A DNA stretch of 64,000 nt from Bacillota bacterium (GTDB taxonomy: Bacteria; Bacillota_A; Clostridia; Lachnospirales; Lachnospiraceae). Shown here piece by piece: positions 17,864-26,607 of the stretch. The position numbers were made by a program, and so were the translations under genes. Below the pieces are notes generated by a model, which was not told the origin of the DNA, ran no database searches, and saw only the letters and a list, made by a program, of their open reading frames with translations. The DNA lies in the NCBI GenBank assembly GCA_023407175.1, contig JAEYMU010000042.1, positions 1-64,000 on the forward strand, in the 5' to 3' direction. How positions within the stretch are numbered: position 1 is the stretch's first letter; every line of letters begins with the position of its first letter.

Positions 17864-18691
17864 ATGAAGGATTACACAAAAATATTACCGCCTCATATGG
17901 AAAAAAGAATTGGTGAGAATGATTTATTCTTAGAGATATTTGATGGTGAAAGTGCTTTCGAGGGAACAAATCAAAAACCTCCGCTGTTATTCGTACATGG
18001 AGCATATACCGGAAGCTGGATGTGGAGCAGGTACATTCCGCATTTTGTTAGAGAGGGCTGGAAATGCTATGTGATGAATTTAAGAAGCCATTATCGAAGC
18101 AGGGTGATGGATATGACTAAGATATCCTTTGAAGATTATTTGGAGGATATTGGGACGGTTATTACAGAGTGTGAGGAAACTCCGATTATCATAGGTTTCA
18201 GTCTCGGTGGAATATTGTGCCAAAAAATGGCTGAAACAGTAAAAGTTTCGGGACTGGTATTGATTGATTCCTGTATTAGCAAGGAAGTGAATGAAGTATC
18301 TCCCTATGAAGTACTGCTTGAAGATACACTTGGAATCGTAGAGCCTGCCCCTGTTCGTCAGGAAGGTTCCAGCATTGATGAAACAGAGGATGACATTGCA
18401 TTTCAAAAAAAATACCTATCCATGGAATCAGCAAAGGTGTTTCGTATTTGTGCCTGCTGGATCAAAGGAATCCCGGGAGTTTCTATAGACAGTAGACGGA
18501 TTATGTGTCAGGCCCTGGTCATTAAAGCCTTAAACAGTGAGGAAGAGGATAGACGCGGGAGAGCAGAAAGCGAACATCTTAATGCGGAGTATATTGGATT
18601 TTGGAATACAACGCACACTGGATTACTTGTAGGGCAAAAATATATGGCTGTAGTAGATAGAATTCTGGAATGGTTAGGAAAATATTATTAG
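17864..18691 (+). CDS. alpha/beta hydrolase
   Basis: A 275-residue alpha/beta hydrolase: oxyanion region FVHGAYTGSW (residues 43-52), nucleophile elbow GFSLGG with Ser113, an Asp-containing strand later and the final His near FWNTTHTG. It starts 8 nt after the hydroxymethylase stop and is the last gene before a terminator, so it belongs to the operon. A plausible role is a stand-alone thioesterase releasing or editing the carrier-bound intermediate, or an esterase acting on the product; sequence alone cannot decide. Confidence 0.8.
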   Translation: MKDYTKILPPHMEKRIGENDLFLEIFDGESAFEGTNQKPPLLFVHGAYTGSWMWSRYIPHFVREGWKCYVMNLRSHYRSRVMDMTKISFEDYLEDIGTVITECEETPIIIGFSLGGILCQKMAETVKVSGLVLIDSCISKEVNEVSPYEVLLEDTLGIVEPAPVRQEGSSIDETEDDIAFQKKYLSMESAKVFRICACWIKGIPGVSIDSRRIMCQALVIKALNSEEEDRRGRAESEHLNAEYIGFWNTTHTGLLVGQKYMAVVDRILEWLGKYY

Positions 18692-18727
18692 GCAAGTCAA
18701 AGTTATGAAAGGAAATATAGAATACCA

Positions 18728-18772
18728 ACGTCTCATAGCTAGCGGTAATGAAATAGCTATGGGACGTTTTTT
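18728..18772 (+). terminator. rho-independent terminator ending the metabolite operon
   Basis: A 14-bp stem (18728-18741 with 18754-18767, one G-U pair) followed by six or seven T residues. It separates the biosynthetic genes from the agr-type regulatory genes, so the two are probably separate transcription units. Confidence 0.85.
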
Positions 18773-18889
18773 GTGTCAAAAACCAAAATTTTAATATTTT
18801 AGGATATAATTGTAAAATAACTTCCCATATATTCCGATAAATATAGAAACAACAATACAAATGCTGTTTTTTATGAGGGGGGAGGATAT

Positions 18890-19609
18890 GTGATTTATAT
18901 TGCAATTTGTGATGATGAAAAATATTATAGAGAACAAATGAAGGACTTGGTTACGAGATATTTTGTCGAACATCAAATGGAATATCATATTGAGCTGTTT
19001 TCTTCAGGAAAAGAGTTTTGTGCAAGGGGCTTGGATATTGCAAAATATGATATTGTTTTTTTAGATATTAGCATGAATGAAGTAAATGGAATTGAAGCTG
19101 CATACAGAATAAGGGAGTACAGAAAAGATACCTATATCGTATTTGTTACCGGTTTCTTCAATTATGCACTGGAGGGATATAAGGTAGATGCAATTCGCTA
19201 CATCATGAAGGATACATTAAAGGCTTCTCTTAACGAATGCCTGGATGCAATTTTTAAGAAAACGGAAGCCCGGATGGATCAAATGGAATTTAAATTTATT
19301 GAGGCGAAAAAGCATGTTTTGCTGGATAAAATTATTTATATAGAAAGCCAAAAGCATAAGTTGATATTTCATATACTTGAAGCAGGTTTAAAGGAATATA
19401 GCGTTTATAATAAATTAGATAACATTGAGCTGCAATTAAAAGAATACAGATTTTTCCGTATCCATAAAAGTTATCTTGTTAATATGAAGTACATTGAAAA
19501 AGTAGGCAGTTATAAGGTGACTTTAACCTATGGACAGGAATTATCAATCCCCAGATTGAGATATCAGGCTGTAAAGGAAGCGTTTGTTCTGTACAAAGGA
19601 GAACTATAA
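18890..19609 (+). CDS. AgrA-like LytTR response regulator
   Basis: A 239-residue regulator: receiver domain (about 1-120) with the acidic pair CDDE and phospho-acceptor Asp59 in VFLDIS, then a LytTR DNA-binding domain (about 140-235) with YIESQKHKL and HKSYLVN signatures. The start codon is GTG after GGGGGAGGATAT. It overlaps the kinase start by one base, so the two are translated together. TATAAT at 18805-18810 is the only clear promoter element upstream. The probable targets are the 21-bp repeats in front of the FkbH gene and, weaker, agrB. Confidence 0.88.
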   Translation: MIYIAICDDEKYYREQMKDLVTRYFVEHQMEYHIELFSSGKEFCARGLDIAKYDIVFLDISMNEVNGIEAAYRIREYRKDTYIVFVTGFFNYALEGYKVDAIRYIMKDTLKASLNECLDAIFKKTEARMDQMEFKFIEAKKHVLLDKIIYIESQKHKLIFHILEAGLKEYSVYNKLDNIELQLKEYRFFRIHKSYLVNMKYIEKVGSYKVTLTYGQELSIPRLRYQAVKEAFVLYKGEL

Positions 19610-20922
19610 TGGCAGAAATTGCTCAAAGTTTGATTATTATATTTTTGGAGTCAGTATGTTGCAAATTTTTTCTGGATACCTTTATGCAAAAAAAAGATTA
19701 TTTAAATAAATGGATGAAAAAAATAATGCTGGCTGTCATGGTACTTAGTTTTACTATTATAGCAATCTTGGTTCGGAATTTTGCTTTGAAGAGTTGCCTG
19801 ATCGTACTGATAATTATGATATTTGTTCAAATTTATTATAATGCCACGATTTTTCAAAGCTTAGTTTTGTCGGCAATCTATTACGGGATTTTGCTTGGAA
19901 TAGACTATTTGTCCATTGTAATAATTAAAAACCTATTACCTGAGAGGTATTATGAAATCTTATATGGCAGTTCGGTATCAGCAACGATTGTAATTTTGTT
20001 TTGTAAGATGGTTTTATTCCTGACAGTATTAATGATAAGGCAGAAATGGAAGGAAAAGGATGGTTTGGACCTGATCTCAAATATGGAGTGGATATATCTT
20101 TCTTATTTTCCCTTATTTACGATTGCTTCCATGGCAGTTATGCTGTTTGGCTTTGATTTTAGTAATGAAAGCTTGAACATTAATATACTGCTTATCCTTG
20201 CATTTGGACTTGTTATCATGAACTTTATCGTATTTTATGTGATTCATGATATTGTAAACAGAGAAAAAATTATTCGAAATAGTAGGTTAATGCAGGAGAG
20301 AACGAAAAACCAGATGAATATTTACTGGAATATGCATCACACTTATGAGCAGCAAAGGAAAAGAACTCACGATTATAAAAACCAATTAAATTGCATTCAA
20401 GGAATGCTGGCGAATGGAAGAATAGAAGAAACACAGGAATATATTGCTGATCTGACAGGCAGTTTAATAAAAGACCTGGATACAATACATACGAATCATG
20501 CAGTAGCAGATGCTGTGCTTAATCAAAAATATAGATATGCCCAAAGTAAAGAGATTACGATGATACTGGTAGTAAATGATTTATCGGAATTAATAATAAA
20601 TGAGGAAAATTTAGTAACAGTGCTTTCCAATATATTAGATAATGCAATTGAAGCTTGTGAAAAAGTAGAAGGGGATAGAGTTATTAAATTTAAAATGATA
20701 ATTGAGAAGGGGCAGCTTCTCATATCTGTTCAAAATCCATTGAAGAAACCGTTAGATATTGTAGCTAATAAAATAGTTACCAGTAAGGCAGATAAAATAG
20801 AACATGGAATAGGGCTGCTTAATATTAAAGCAGTGGTGGATAAGTATGATGGTATATTTGCAATTAATAATAAGGAAGGATGGTTTTGTCTTTCCGTTTT
20901 AATTCCATTGAAACAGTGCTAG
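19609..20922 (+). CDS. AgrC-like sensor histidine kinase
   Basis: A 437-residue membrane kinase: six or so N-terminal helices (to about residue 215), then a cytoplasmic coiled segment with the phospho-acceptor region HDYKNQLNCIQG, and a GHKL ATPase domain with N-box NILDNAIEAC and G-box HGIGLLNIK. This is the AgrC layout, in which the membrane domain senses a cyclic peptide. It is followed by a terminator and then agrBD, so signal synthesis and sensing genes sit together. Confidence 0.88.
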   Translation: MAEIAQSLIIIFLESVCCKFFLDTFMQKKDYLNKWMKKIMLAVMVLSFTIIAILVRNFALKSCLIVLIIMIFVQIYYNATIFQSLVLSAIYYGILLGIDYLSIVIIKNLLPERYYEILYGSSVSATIVILFCKMVLFLTVLMIRQKWKEKDGLDLISNMEWIYLSYFPLFTIASMAVMLFGFDFSNESLNINILLILAFGLVIMNFIVFYVIHDIVNREKIIRNSRLMQERTKNQMNIYWNMHHTYEQQRKRTHDYKNQLNCIQGMLANGRIEETQEYIADLTGSLIKDLDTIHTNHAVADAVLNQKYRYAQSKEITMILVVNDLSELIINEENLVTVLSNILDNAIEACEKVEGDRVIKFKMIIEKGQLLISVQNPLKKPLDIVANKIVTSKADKIEHGIGLLNIKAVVDKYDGIFAINNKEGWFCLSVLIPLKQC

Positions 20923-20961
20923 CTATTTCATCCGATTATGCATCTGAAATAGCCTTTTTTT
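20922..20961 (+). terminator. terminator after the agrC-like gene
   Basis: GCTATTTCA (20922-20930) pairs with TGAAATAGC (20945-20953), followed by seven T residues. It isolates agrBD as its own unit. Confidence 0.8.
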
Positions 20962-21020
20962 GCTTTCAAGGAGCCGATTAATGCAATGAAAATTGACATA
21001 TTGGAAATATAAGGTATGAT
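20958..21020 (+). promoter_or_regulatory. agrBD promoter with possible degenerate LytTR boxes
   Basis: TTGACA (20993-20998), 16-nt spacer, TATGAT (21015-21020). Upstream, TTTTGC (20958-20963) and TAATGC (20979-20984) are 21 bp apart, and the second TGC is 33 nt before the -10, the same distance as in the FkbH promoter. The promoter is clear. The boxes match only partly and overlap the terminator T-run, so autoregulation is a suggestion. Confidence 0.5.
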
Positions 21021-21064
21021 TTGATTGTGTATTTCAGTTTTCAAGAAAGAGGAAATAAATAATT

Positions 21065-21643
21065 ATGATGCAAACAGTAGCCAGGAAAGTTACATACTGC
21101 CTGATACAGAATGGAAGGATTGAACAGGAAAATGAGGAAAAATATATCTATGGAGTAGAGGTTGTAATTGAGAAATTAATTACCTATGGGGTTTTGTTAA
21201 TACTTGCCCTGTCCTTGAAAATATTAGTTCCAAGTGTGTTGTTTGTCCTTTTTTTCGCTTTGTTACGAGGATATACCGGAGGCTTTCATGCACGCACCTA
21301 TTTGGGGTGCTTCATTAGTACAATCCTCATGTATTTGTGCTGCTGCCAGGTAATTGCTCCCTTCTTAATAAAAGAAAAGCTGTATATAATCCCTGGCATT
21401 ATAATATCAAGTATTTTTATTTTGCTATTTGCCCCCATAAATAACCCTGACTTAAATCTGAGTGCGAAAGAAATAAAAAGATGCAAAATAGGGACAAAGC
21501 TTGTCCTTATGCTTGAAGTGATATCGATTGCTATGGGTATTTATAGTGGAATAAGTACAGTATATATTGTATTTCCCTTTTTAGGGATTGTGATGTGTGC
21601 TGTTTTATTAATAGTAGCTAAAATAATTCAACGGGAGGTATAA
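21065..21643 (+). CDS. agrB: AgrB-like autoinducer peptide processing protease
   Basis: AgrB is a membrane cysteine protease that cuts the C-terminal tail off AgrD and closes the thiolactone ring. The 192-residue protein has the conserved RGYTGGFHA motif with catalytic His75 and Cys82 (YLGC), and about five hydrophobic helices after a short cytoplasmic N-terminus. Its substrate gene follows 3 nt later. Length matches the family. Confidence 0.92.
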   Translation: MMQTVARKVTYCLIQNGRIEQENEEKYIYGVEVVIEKLITYGVLLILALSLKILVPSVLFVLFFALLRGYTGGFHARTYLGCFISTILMYLCCCQVIAPFLIKEKLYIIPGIIISSIFILLFAPINNPDLNLSAKEIKRCKIGTKLVLMLEVISIAMGIYSGISTVYIVFPFLGIVMCAVLLIVAKIIQREV

Positions 21644-21646
21644 AAA

Positions 21647-21787
21647 ATGAAAAACAATTTAGTAAAACAAACCATTCTAAGGGCTATTGGAAAAGCCGCA
21701 GAGTTAGAGGTAAAGAAATTAACTTCCGATTGGCAAGGAGTGTGTATCGGTTTTTTACATCAACCGAGGCGCCCGCTGAAAAAGTAA
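21647..21787 (+). CDS. agrD: AgrD-like cyclic lactone autoinducer precursor peptide
   Basis: A 46-residue peptide with a GGGAGG-type ribosome binding site. It has an amphipathic N-terminal half, then the core CIGFL starting at Cys33, then a tail HQPRRPLKK. Cys, four residues, and a Pro-containing charged tail is the AgrD pattern: AgrB cleaves after the fifth ring residue and links its carboxyl to the Cys thiol. The predicted signal is a five-residue thiolactone Cys-Ile-Gly-Phe-Leu with a short N-terminal extension (up to SDWQGV). Position directly after agrB supports this strongly. Confidence 0.9.
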   Translation: MKNNLVKQTILRAIGKAAELEVKKLTSDWQGVCIGFLHQPRRPLKK

Positions 21788-21809
21788 TACATATTTGAGG
21801 GAAGTAGTG

Positions 21810-21837
21810 AACCAGCACTTGGAGACAAGTGCTGGTT
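21810..21837. terminator. hairpin between agrD and the TetR gene
   Basis: AACCAGCACTT (21810-21820), loop GGAGAC, AAGTGCTGGTT (21827-21837): an 11-bp perfect stem between convergent genes. The T-run is short, but the place suits a shared terminator. Confidence 0.65.
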
Positions 21838-21842
21838 TGGCA

Positions 21843-22436
21843 CTATCTGGAATGTCCTGATTGCCAATCAAAGGCTGCACTGCCATTTATAGATAATTGC
21901 AGGATTAACCGGGCAACCTCCTCAATGGGCTTTTTGCCTCCATCGGCCAGCCATTTTTGAATTACTCCAAGACAGCCGTTTGCAAAAAAGAGGAATATAT
22001 ACTCGTCATCCTCAGAGCGTAACATGGCCTTGTCATCATAGGAGTAAAAATGCTGCCGCCCGATCAGATTTGTGACTTCCTTCTGAAAATTAATATCGCC
22101 GTTGGAATTCAGCAAAAGATCAAATAATACGGAATTTTCCTGAACAAACTCCAGAATCTTTATTATCATTTCAACGGGGGCATCCTTTTCCTTCCGAAAG
22201 TTATAAGGCGCCAGGTACTGGTTTATGCCGTCAATCAATTCATTTTCAATTTGCTTGAGCAGATCGTACTGATCTGTATAATGGGCATAAAAGGTCGCAC
22301 GGTTAATATCTGCGTCCTCACATATTTCTTTAATAGAAATCTTTGAGATTGGCTTTTGCTTTAAAATTTTCACAAAGCTTTCCCTGATAACCATCTTGGT
22401 GTATTTAACTCGTCTGTCTGTTTTCTTTGTGTTCAT
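21843..22436 (-). CDS. TetR/AcrR-family regulator
   Basis: A 197-residue regulator: N-terminal helix-turn-helix (about residues 25-60) with ISIKEICEDADINRATFYAHY, the family signature, and an all-helical ligand-binding C-terminal half. It is divergent from the MacB/FtsX-type ABC pair, whose promoter region lies in the shared 326-nt gap, so repression of that transporter is likely. The effector is unknown. Confidence 0.85.
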   Translation of the reverse strand: MNTKKTDRRVKYTKMVIRESFVKILKQKPISKISIKEICEDADINRATFYAHYTDQYDLLKQIENELIDGINQYLAPYNFRKEKDAPVEMIIKILEFVQENSVLFDLLLNSNGDINFQKEVTNLIGRQHFYSYDDKAMLRSEDDEYIFLFFANGCLGVIQKWLADGGKKPIEEVARLILQLSINGSAAFDWQSGHSR

Positions 22437-22762
22437 AAACTCTCCCTGCTGAAAGGTAAATTAGATGAAAGGTATTTGGAGATAATAATAGTAATGTAGC
22501 TGTTTCATATTGCCAGTATACTTTCTGAAAGATAATTAGTCAACAATGTGTATAATAAATTTTCTTGTGTGCCTTTCTGGCCTGAATTTTACATGGCATC
22601 TCTTATATATTAAAAGATTATAAACTATCGAACAGTTTTTGCAATTGTGTTGAAAAAGTATCAAATCGAAAAAATCTGGCCGTTGAATTTCTTTTTACCT
22701 GTTGATATATTGTATGAAAGATAAATAACAGACACAATGTTTGCTAAAATGGAGGACGGGAA
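22437..22762. other. divergent promoter region between TetR and the ABC genes
   Basis: No gene. It contains a short palindrome CTTTC-T-GAAAG (22521-22531) and the nonamer GAAAGATAA twice, at 22527-22535 and 22716-22724. These are candidate TetR operator sites on the two promoters; symmetry is modest, so this is tentative. Confidence 0.4.
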
Positions 22763-23464
22763 ATGGCATTTATAGAGTTTAAAAATGTAAAGAAGGAATA
22801 CGTCACCGGAGCGGTAACAATTACTGCGGTGAAGGATTGTTCTTTTGAAATAGAGAAAGGTGAGCTGGTTGTTATATTGGGGCCCTCTGGTGCCGGGAAG
22901 ACAACTGTTTTAAATCTCCTGGGAGGAATGGATAGCCCAAGCGGAGGAAGCATCACCGTTGATAAGAAGGAAATACACCGCCACAGCAAAAGGGAGCTGG
23001 TATTTTACAGGCGCAATGATATCGGTTTTGTATTCCAGTTTTATAATCTGGTAGGGAATTTGACGGCACTGGAAAATGTGGAGCTGGCCTGTCAGATCTG
23101 CCCGGATTCCCTTGACCCCAAGGGAGTAGTAGAGCAGGTTGGGCTTGCCGAACGTATGAATAATTTCCCGGCGCAATTGTCGGGAGGAGAGCAGCAGCGG
23201 GTAGCGATTGCGAGAGCGATTGCAAAGAACCCAAAGCTGTTATTATGTGATGAGCCCACCGGTGCCCTGGATAGCGTTACCGGACAGCGCATCATTGAAC
23301 TGCTGCAAAAAACCTGCAGGACGATGGGGACCACAACGGTTTTGATTACCCATAATGCGTCTATTGCTGAAATCGCGGATAAGATCATTAAAATTAAAAA
23401 TGGAACTGTGAAGGACATTTTGATCAACAAGAACCCGAAAAAAGCGGATGAGATTGTGTGGTGA
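22763..23464 (+). CDS. ABC transporter ATP-binding protein (MacB/LolD type)
   Basis: A 233-residue ATPase of the MacB/FtsE/LolD group: Walker A GPSGAGKTT, Q-loop FVFQFYNL, signature LSGGEQQR, Walker B LLLCDEPTGALD and the His of the H-loop (ITHN). The D-loop ending GALD is typical of this group. It is preceded by GGAGG and its TGA stop lies 4 nt before the permease start, so the two are coupled. Such pairs often confer resistance to antimicrobial peptides or act in cell-envelope stress. Confidence 0.92.
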   Translation: MAFIEFKNVKKEYVTGAVTITAVKDCSFEIEKGELVVILGPSGAGKTTVLNLLGGMDSPSGGSITVDKKEIHRHSKRELVFYRRNDIGFVFQFYNLVGNLTALENVELACQICPDSLDPKGVVEQVGLAERMNNFPAQLSGGEQQRVAIARAIAKNPKLLLCDEPTGALDSVTGQRIIELLQKTCRTMGTTTVLITHNASIAEIADKIIKIKNGTVKDILINKNPKKADEIVW

Positions 23465-23468
23465 TAGA

Positions 23469-26400
23469 GTGCTGTATAAGAATACTTTAATTAAAATCAA
23501 AAAATCCATCGGAAGATATCTGTCACTGTTTATTATTGTTATGATCGGAGTAGGTTTTTTTGCGGGAATCAGAGGAAGTGCGCCGGATATTCTGGCCGGT
23601 GTTAATCAATATTATAAAACCCATAATTTAATGGATTTTCGAATTGTCAGTACCCTGGGACTAACCGAAGAGGATGTAAAGGCACTGGCAGCTTTGCAAA
23701 ATATTAAGACGGTAACGCCCAGCTATTCCATAGATGCTCTGGATCAGGGGAGCGCCATTAGGATTCATGCGGTGGAAGAAGCGGTCAATACAGTTGAGCT
23801 GGTGGAGGGCAGGATGCCCCAGCTTGATACGGAATGTGTGGCCGATACGAGTAAATATAAGGTCGGCGATAAAATAATCCTGACCAGCGATGTTAGCGAT
23901 CAGCTTAAGAATACGGAATTTACGGTGGTAGGCACAATAAGGTCCCCCTTATATATGATGCATGATTATGGAAATACGACAATCGGTGATGGAAAGCTCT
24001 CCGCCTTCATTTTTGTGAATAAGGATAATTTTACGTCGGAGGCCTATTCGGAAATCTATATTACCGCCTCTGTCGATTCGGATATTGCGGCATACTCCGA
24101 GGAATATGATAATATTCTTTCAGAAGTGAAGAATGAGATTACCGGAATAAAATCCGAACGGCAGGAGGCCAGATATCAGGAAATCTATGATAAAGCCAGT
24201 GATGAAATCAGCAAGAATGAGGCTGAATTGACGGATAAAGAAAAGGAAGGGGAGCAAAAGCTCTCCGATGCAAAGACAGAGCTGGATGAAAATTCCGCAA
24301 AGCTTACAGATGCCAGAAAAGAGCTGGCAGAAAACGAAGCGGATTTAGAAAAAACGGAAGCTGAAAAAAATAAGGAATTCCAGGACGCCAAGGAGAAAAT
24401 TGCAGACGGCTGGAAGCAGATCAATGCTGCCCTGGAAAGCAGCGGTATATCCAGAGATGACCTTGACGGCAAGATAGAGGAGCTCCAGCAGGGAATACAG
24501 TCAATGAAGAGCCAGCTGGCTAATCTTCCGGCGGACAGTCAGGAATATACACAGCTTAACGGACAGATAGCAGAGTATACAAATTCCTATGAAGCACTTG
24601 TCAAGCTGCAAGCCTCCATAGCAGAGCTTACGGCCCAGGAGAAGCAATTAAATCAGGGGATTGAAACCTTCCATACGGAAATCAAGAAGGCAAAGGACAA
24701 AATTGCGGATGGAAAAGAGCAACTGGAGGAGAATGAAGTAAAGCTTTCGGATGGCTATCAGGAGTATGAGGATAATTTGGTCAAATTCAATTCGGAAATT
24801 GCGGATGCAAAGGAAAAGCTTGCGGATGCGAAAGCGGATTTGTCCGATATAGAAAAAGCCAAGTGGTATATCTATGACAGGGATGATGTCATCGGCTACC
24901 ATGAGATAGAGTCCGCTACGGGCATGATTATCTCTGTAGCAGATATTATGCCAATCTTTTTTATCCTGATTGTTATGCTGATGACCTCTAACACAATGGC
25001 AAGAATGATTGTGGAAGAACGGGGGGAGATGGGAACCCTGATTTCTCTGGGTTATGAGAATAAAAAGATCATATTCACATATCTGCTCTATGTGTTGTCC
25101 GCTACCCTGCTGGGGGCGTTAACCGGATTTTATGCGGGAAGCATTATCATACCGAAAATCATATATACCACCTTTACTAATTTTATCCTGCCGCCCATGC
25201 TCCTTGAGTTTGATGCGGTAAGCCTGGCCCTTATTATGGCCGTATCAGTAATTTTGATGATCGCTGTGACCGTATTTTTCTGCCATATGGAGCTGAAGCT
25301 AAAGCCGGCGGCCCTGCTTCGTCCTGTTTTGCCGAAGCACGGGCAGAAAATCCTGTTGGAGCGGGTGACCTTCCTGTGGAAGCATCTTTCCTTTACCTGG
25401 AAGGTTACCATGAGAAATATCTTCCGTTACAAGCAAAGGGTATTTATGATCATTGTGGGAGTGGCAGGATGTACGGCTCTGCTGCTAACCGGCTTTGGCT
25501 TAAGAGATAGCTTTAACGGAGTGGCAGAGAAGCAATATGGTGAAATCCTTCAATATGATGCCCTGATGGTATTGGATGAGGATACAGAGCAGCTAAGCGA
25601 GGCGGAAGAAAGTCTGCTGACCGATGAAAAGGTAGATAATCCTCTGTTAATGAAACAGGCAGCCTATCAGTCAGTGGGAAAGGGGCAGTCCCTGGATACC
25701 TATATCATTGTTCCGGAGGATATAGAACAGTTCGGAAATTATTATCACCTTACCAGCTGGTTAACCGGGGAAAGCATCGTGCTGGACGATAGCGGTGTTG
25801 TCATAACACAAAAGCTTGCCGAAAACTTAAAGCTTGGCAAGGGGGATACCATCCAGATCAAGGATGCCGATGATAATTCCTATTCCCTGCTTGTAAGTGA
25901 CGTTGCAGAGAATTATATCGGCAATTATATTTACTTAAGCAAAGGCACATATGACAAAAGCTTTGGAGAAGCTGTCTCCTATAATATGCTGGCAGCGGAT
26001 TATCATCAGGAGGCAGCAGTGCTGGCGAAGAATTTACTGGAAGGCGGCATAGTTGTAAATATAACCTTTACCACTGATATATTACAAAAAGTAATTGACG
26101 GAAATAAAAGCCTGGATAATGTGGTCATTCTTCTGGTGGTTATAGCAGGTATGCTGGCAATTATTGTGCTTTATAATCTCACCTCGATCAATATCAGTGA
26201 GCGAAAGCGGGAAATTGCCACTCTGAAGGTACTTGGATTTACCGACACGGAGGCAAACCAATATATTTACCGGGAGGCCTTTCTGCTAACGCTGCTTAGC
26301 ATTGGTGTCGGATTGGTGCTGGGAGTATTCCTGCATAAATTCGCCATTCATGTTTTAGAAAGCGGTGAGAACGTATATTTTAAACACATTCATTTCAGAA

Positions 26401-26513
26401 GCTTTGTATGGTCGGCGGCAATTATACTGGTAGTGTCGGTCATTATGCAGGTCATAACATATGTTAAAATGAAGACGATAGATATGATTGAATCATTAAA
26501 GTCGGTGGAATAA
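23469..26513 (+). CDS. FtsX-family ABC permease with large extracytoplasmic coiled coil
   Basis: A ~1014-residue permease starting at GTG 23469 (LYKNTLIKIKKSIGRYLSL follows; the earlier ATG at 23448 lies inside the ATPase gene). One N-terminal helix is followed by a long outer domain containing a heptad-rich coiled coil (about residues 230-470, rich in A, E and K with repeated DAKEKIADG-type units). Three helices with the FtsX fold (MTSNTMARMIVEERGEMGTL) come next, then a second outer domain and the last helices with ISERKREIATLKVLG. This is the large mechanotransmission-type permease common in Clostridia. TetR divergent upstream is the likely regulator. Confidence 0.9.
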   Translation: MLYKNTLIKIKKSIGRYLSLFIIVMIGVGFFAGIRGSAPDILAGVNQYYKTHNLMDFRIVSTLGLTEEDVKALAALQNIKTVTPSYSIDALDQGSAIRIHAVEEAVNTVELVEGRMPQLDTECVADTSKYKVGDKIILTSDVSDQLKNTEFTVVGTIRSPLYMMHDYGNTTIGDGKLSAFIFVNKDNFTSEAYSEIYITASVDSDIAAYSEEYDNILSEVKNEITGIKSERQEARYQEIYDKASDEISKNEAELTDKEKEGEQKLSDAKTELDENSAKLTDARKELAENEADLEKTEAEKNKEFQDAKEKIADGWKQINAALESSGISRDDLDGKIEELQQGIQSMKSQLANLPADSQEYTQLNGQIAEYTNSYEALVKLQASIAELTAQEKQLNQGIETFHTEIKKAKDKIADGKEQLEENEVKLSDGYQEYEDNLVKFNSEIADAKEKLADAKADLSDIEKAKWYIYDRDDVIGYHEIESATGMIISVADIMPIFFILIVMLMTSNTMARMIVEERGEMGTLISLGYENKKIIFTYLLYVLSATLLGALTGFYAGSIIIPKIIYTTFTNFILPPMLLEFDAVSLALIMAVSVILMIAVTVFFCHMELKLKPAALLRPVLPKHGQKILLERVTFLWKHLSFTWKVTMRNIFRYKQRVFMIIVGVAGCTALLLTGFGLRDSFNGVAEKQYGEILQYDALMVLDEDTEQLSEAEESLLTDEKVDNPLLMKQAAYQSVGKGQSLDTYIIVPEDIEQFGNYYHLTSWLTGESIVLDDSGVVITQKLAENLKLGKGDTIQIKDADDNSYSLLVSDVAENYIGNYIYLSKGTYDKSFGEAVSYNMLAADYHQEAAVLAKNLLEGGIVVNITFTTDILQKVIDGNKSLDNVVILLVVIAGMLAIIVLYNLTSINISERKREIATLKVLGFTDTEANQYIYREAFLLTLLSIGVGLVLGVFLHKFAIHVLESGENVYFKHIHFRSFVWSAAIILVVSVIMQVITYVKMKTIDMIESLKSVE

Positions 26514-26538
26514 CAGATAATAAAATAAAAAATACCTC

Positions 26539-26581
26539 TTGACAAAAGAAACTAACAGATGTATATTACTAACATAGTTAG
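26539..26581 (+). promoter_or_regulatory. promoter and probable MarR operator
   Basis: TTGACA (26539-26544), 17-nt spacer, TATATT (26562-26567), immediately followed by CTAAC-ATA-GTTAG (26569-26573 and 26577-26581). A palindrome overlapping the start of transcription in front of a marR gene suggests autorepression, covering the ABC exporter genes too. Confidence 0.65.
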
Positions 26582-26607
26582 CTAATTTGATAAGAGGAGG
26601 TGTACAG

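Noticed and set aside
18780..18889. LytTR direct repeats before the agr-type regulator gene
   Set aside because: Only a single TTTTGTG-like stretch near the terminator; no partner 21 bp away.
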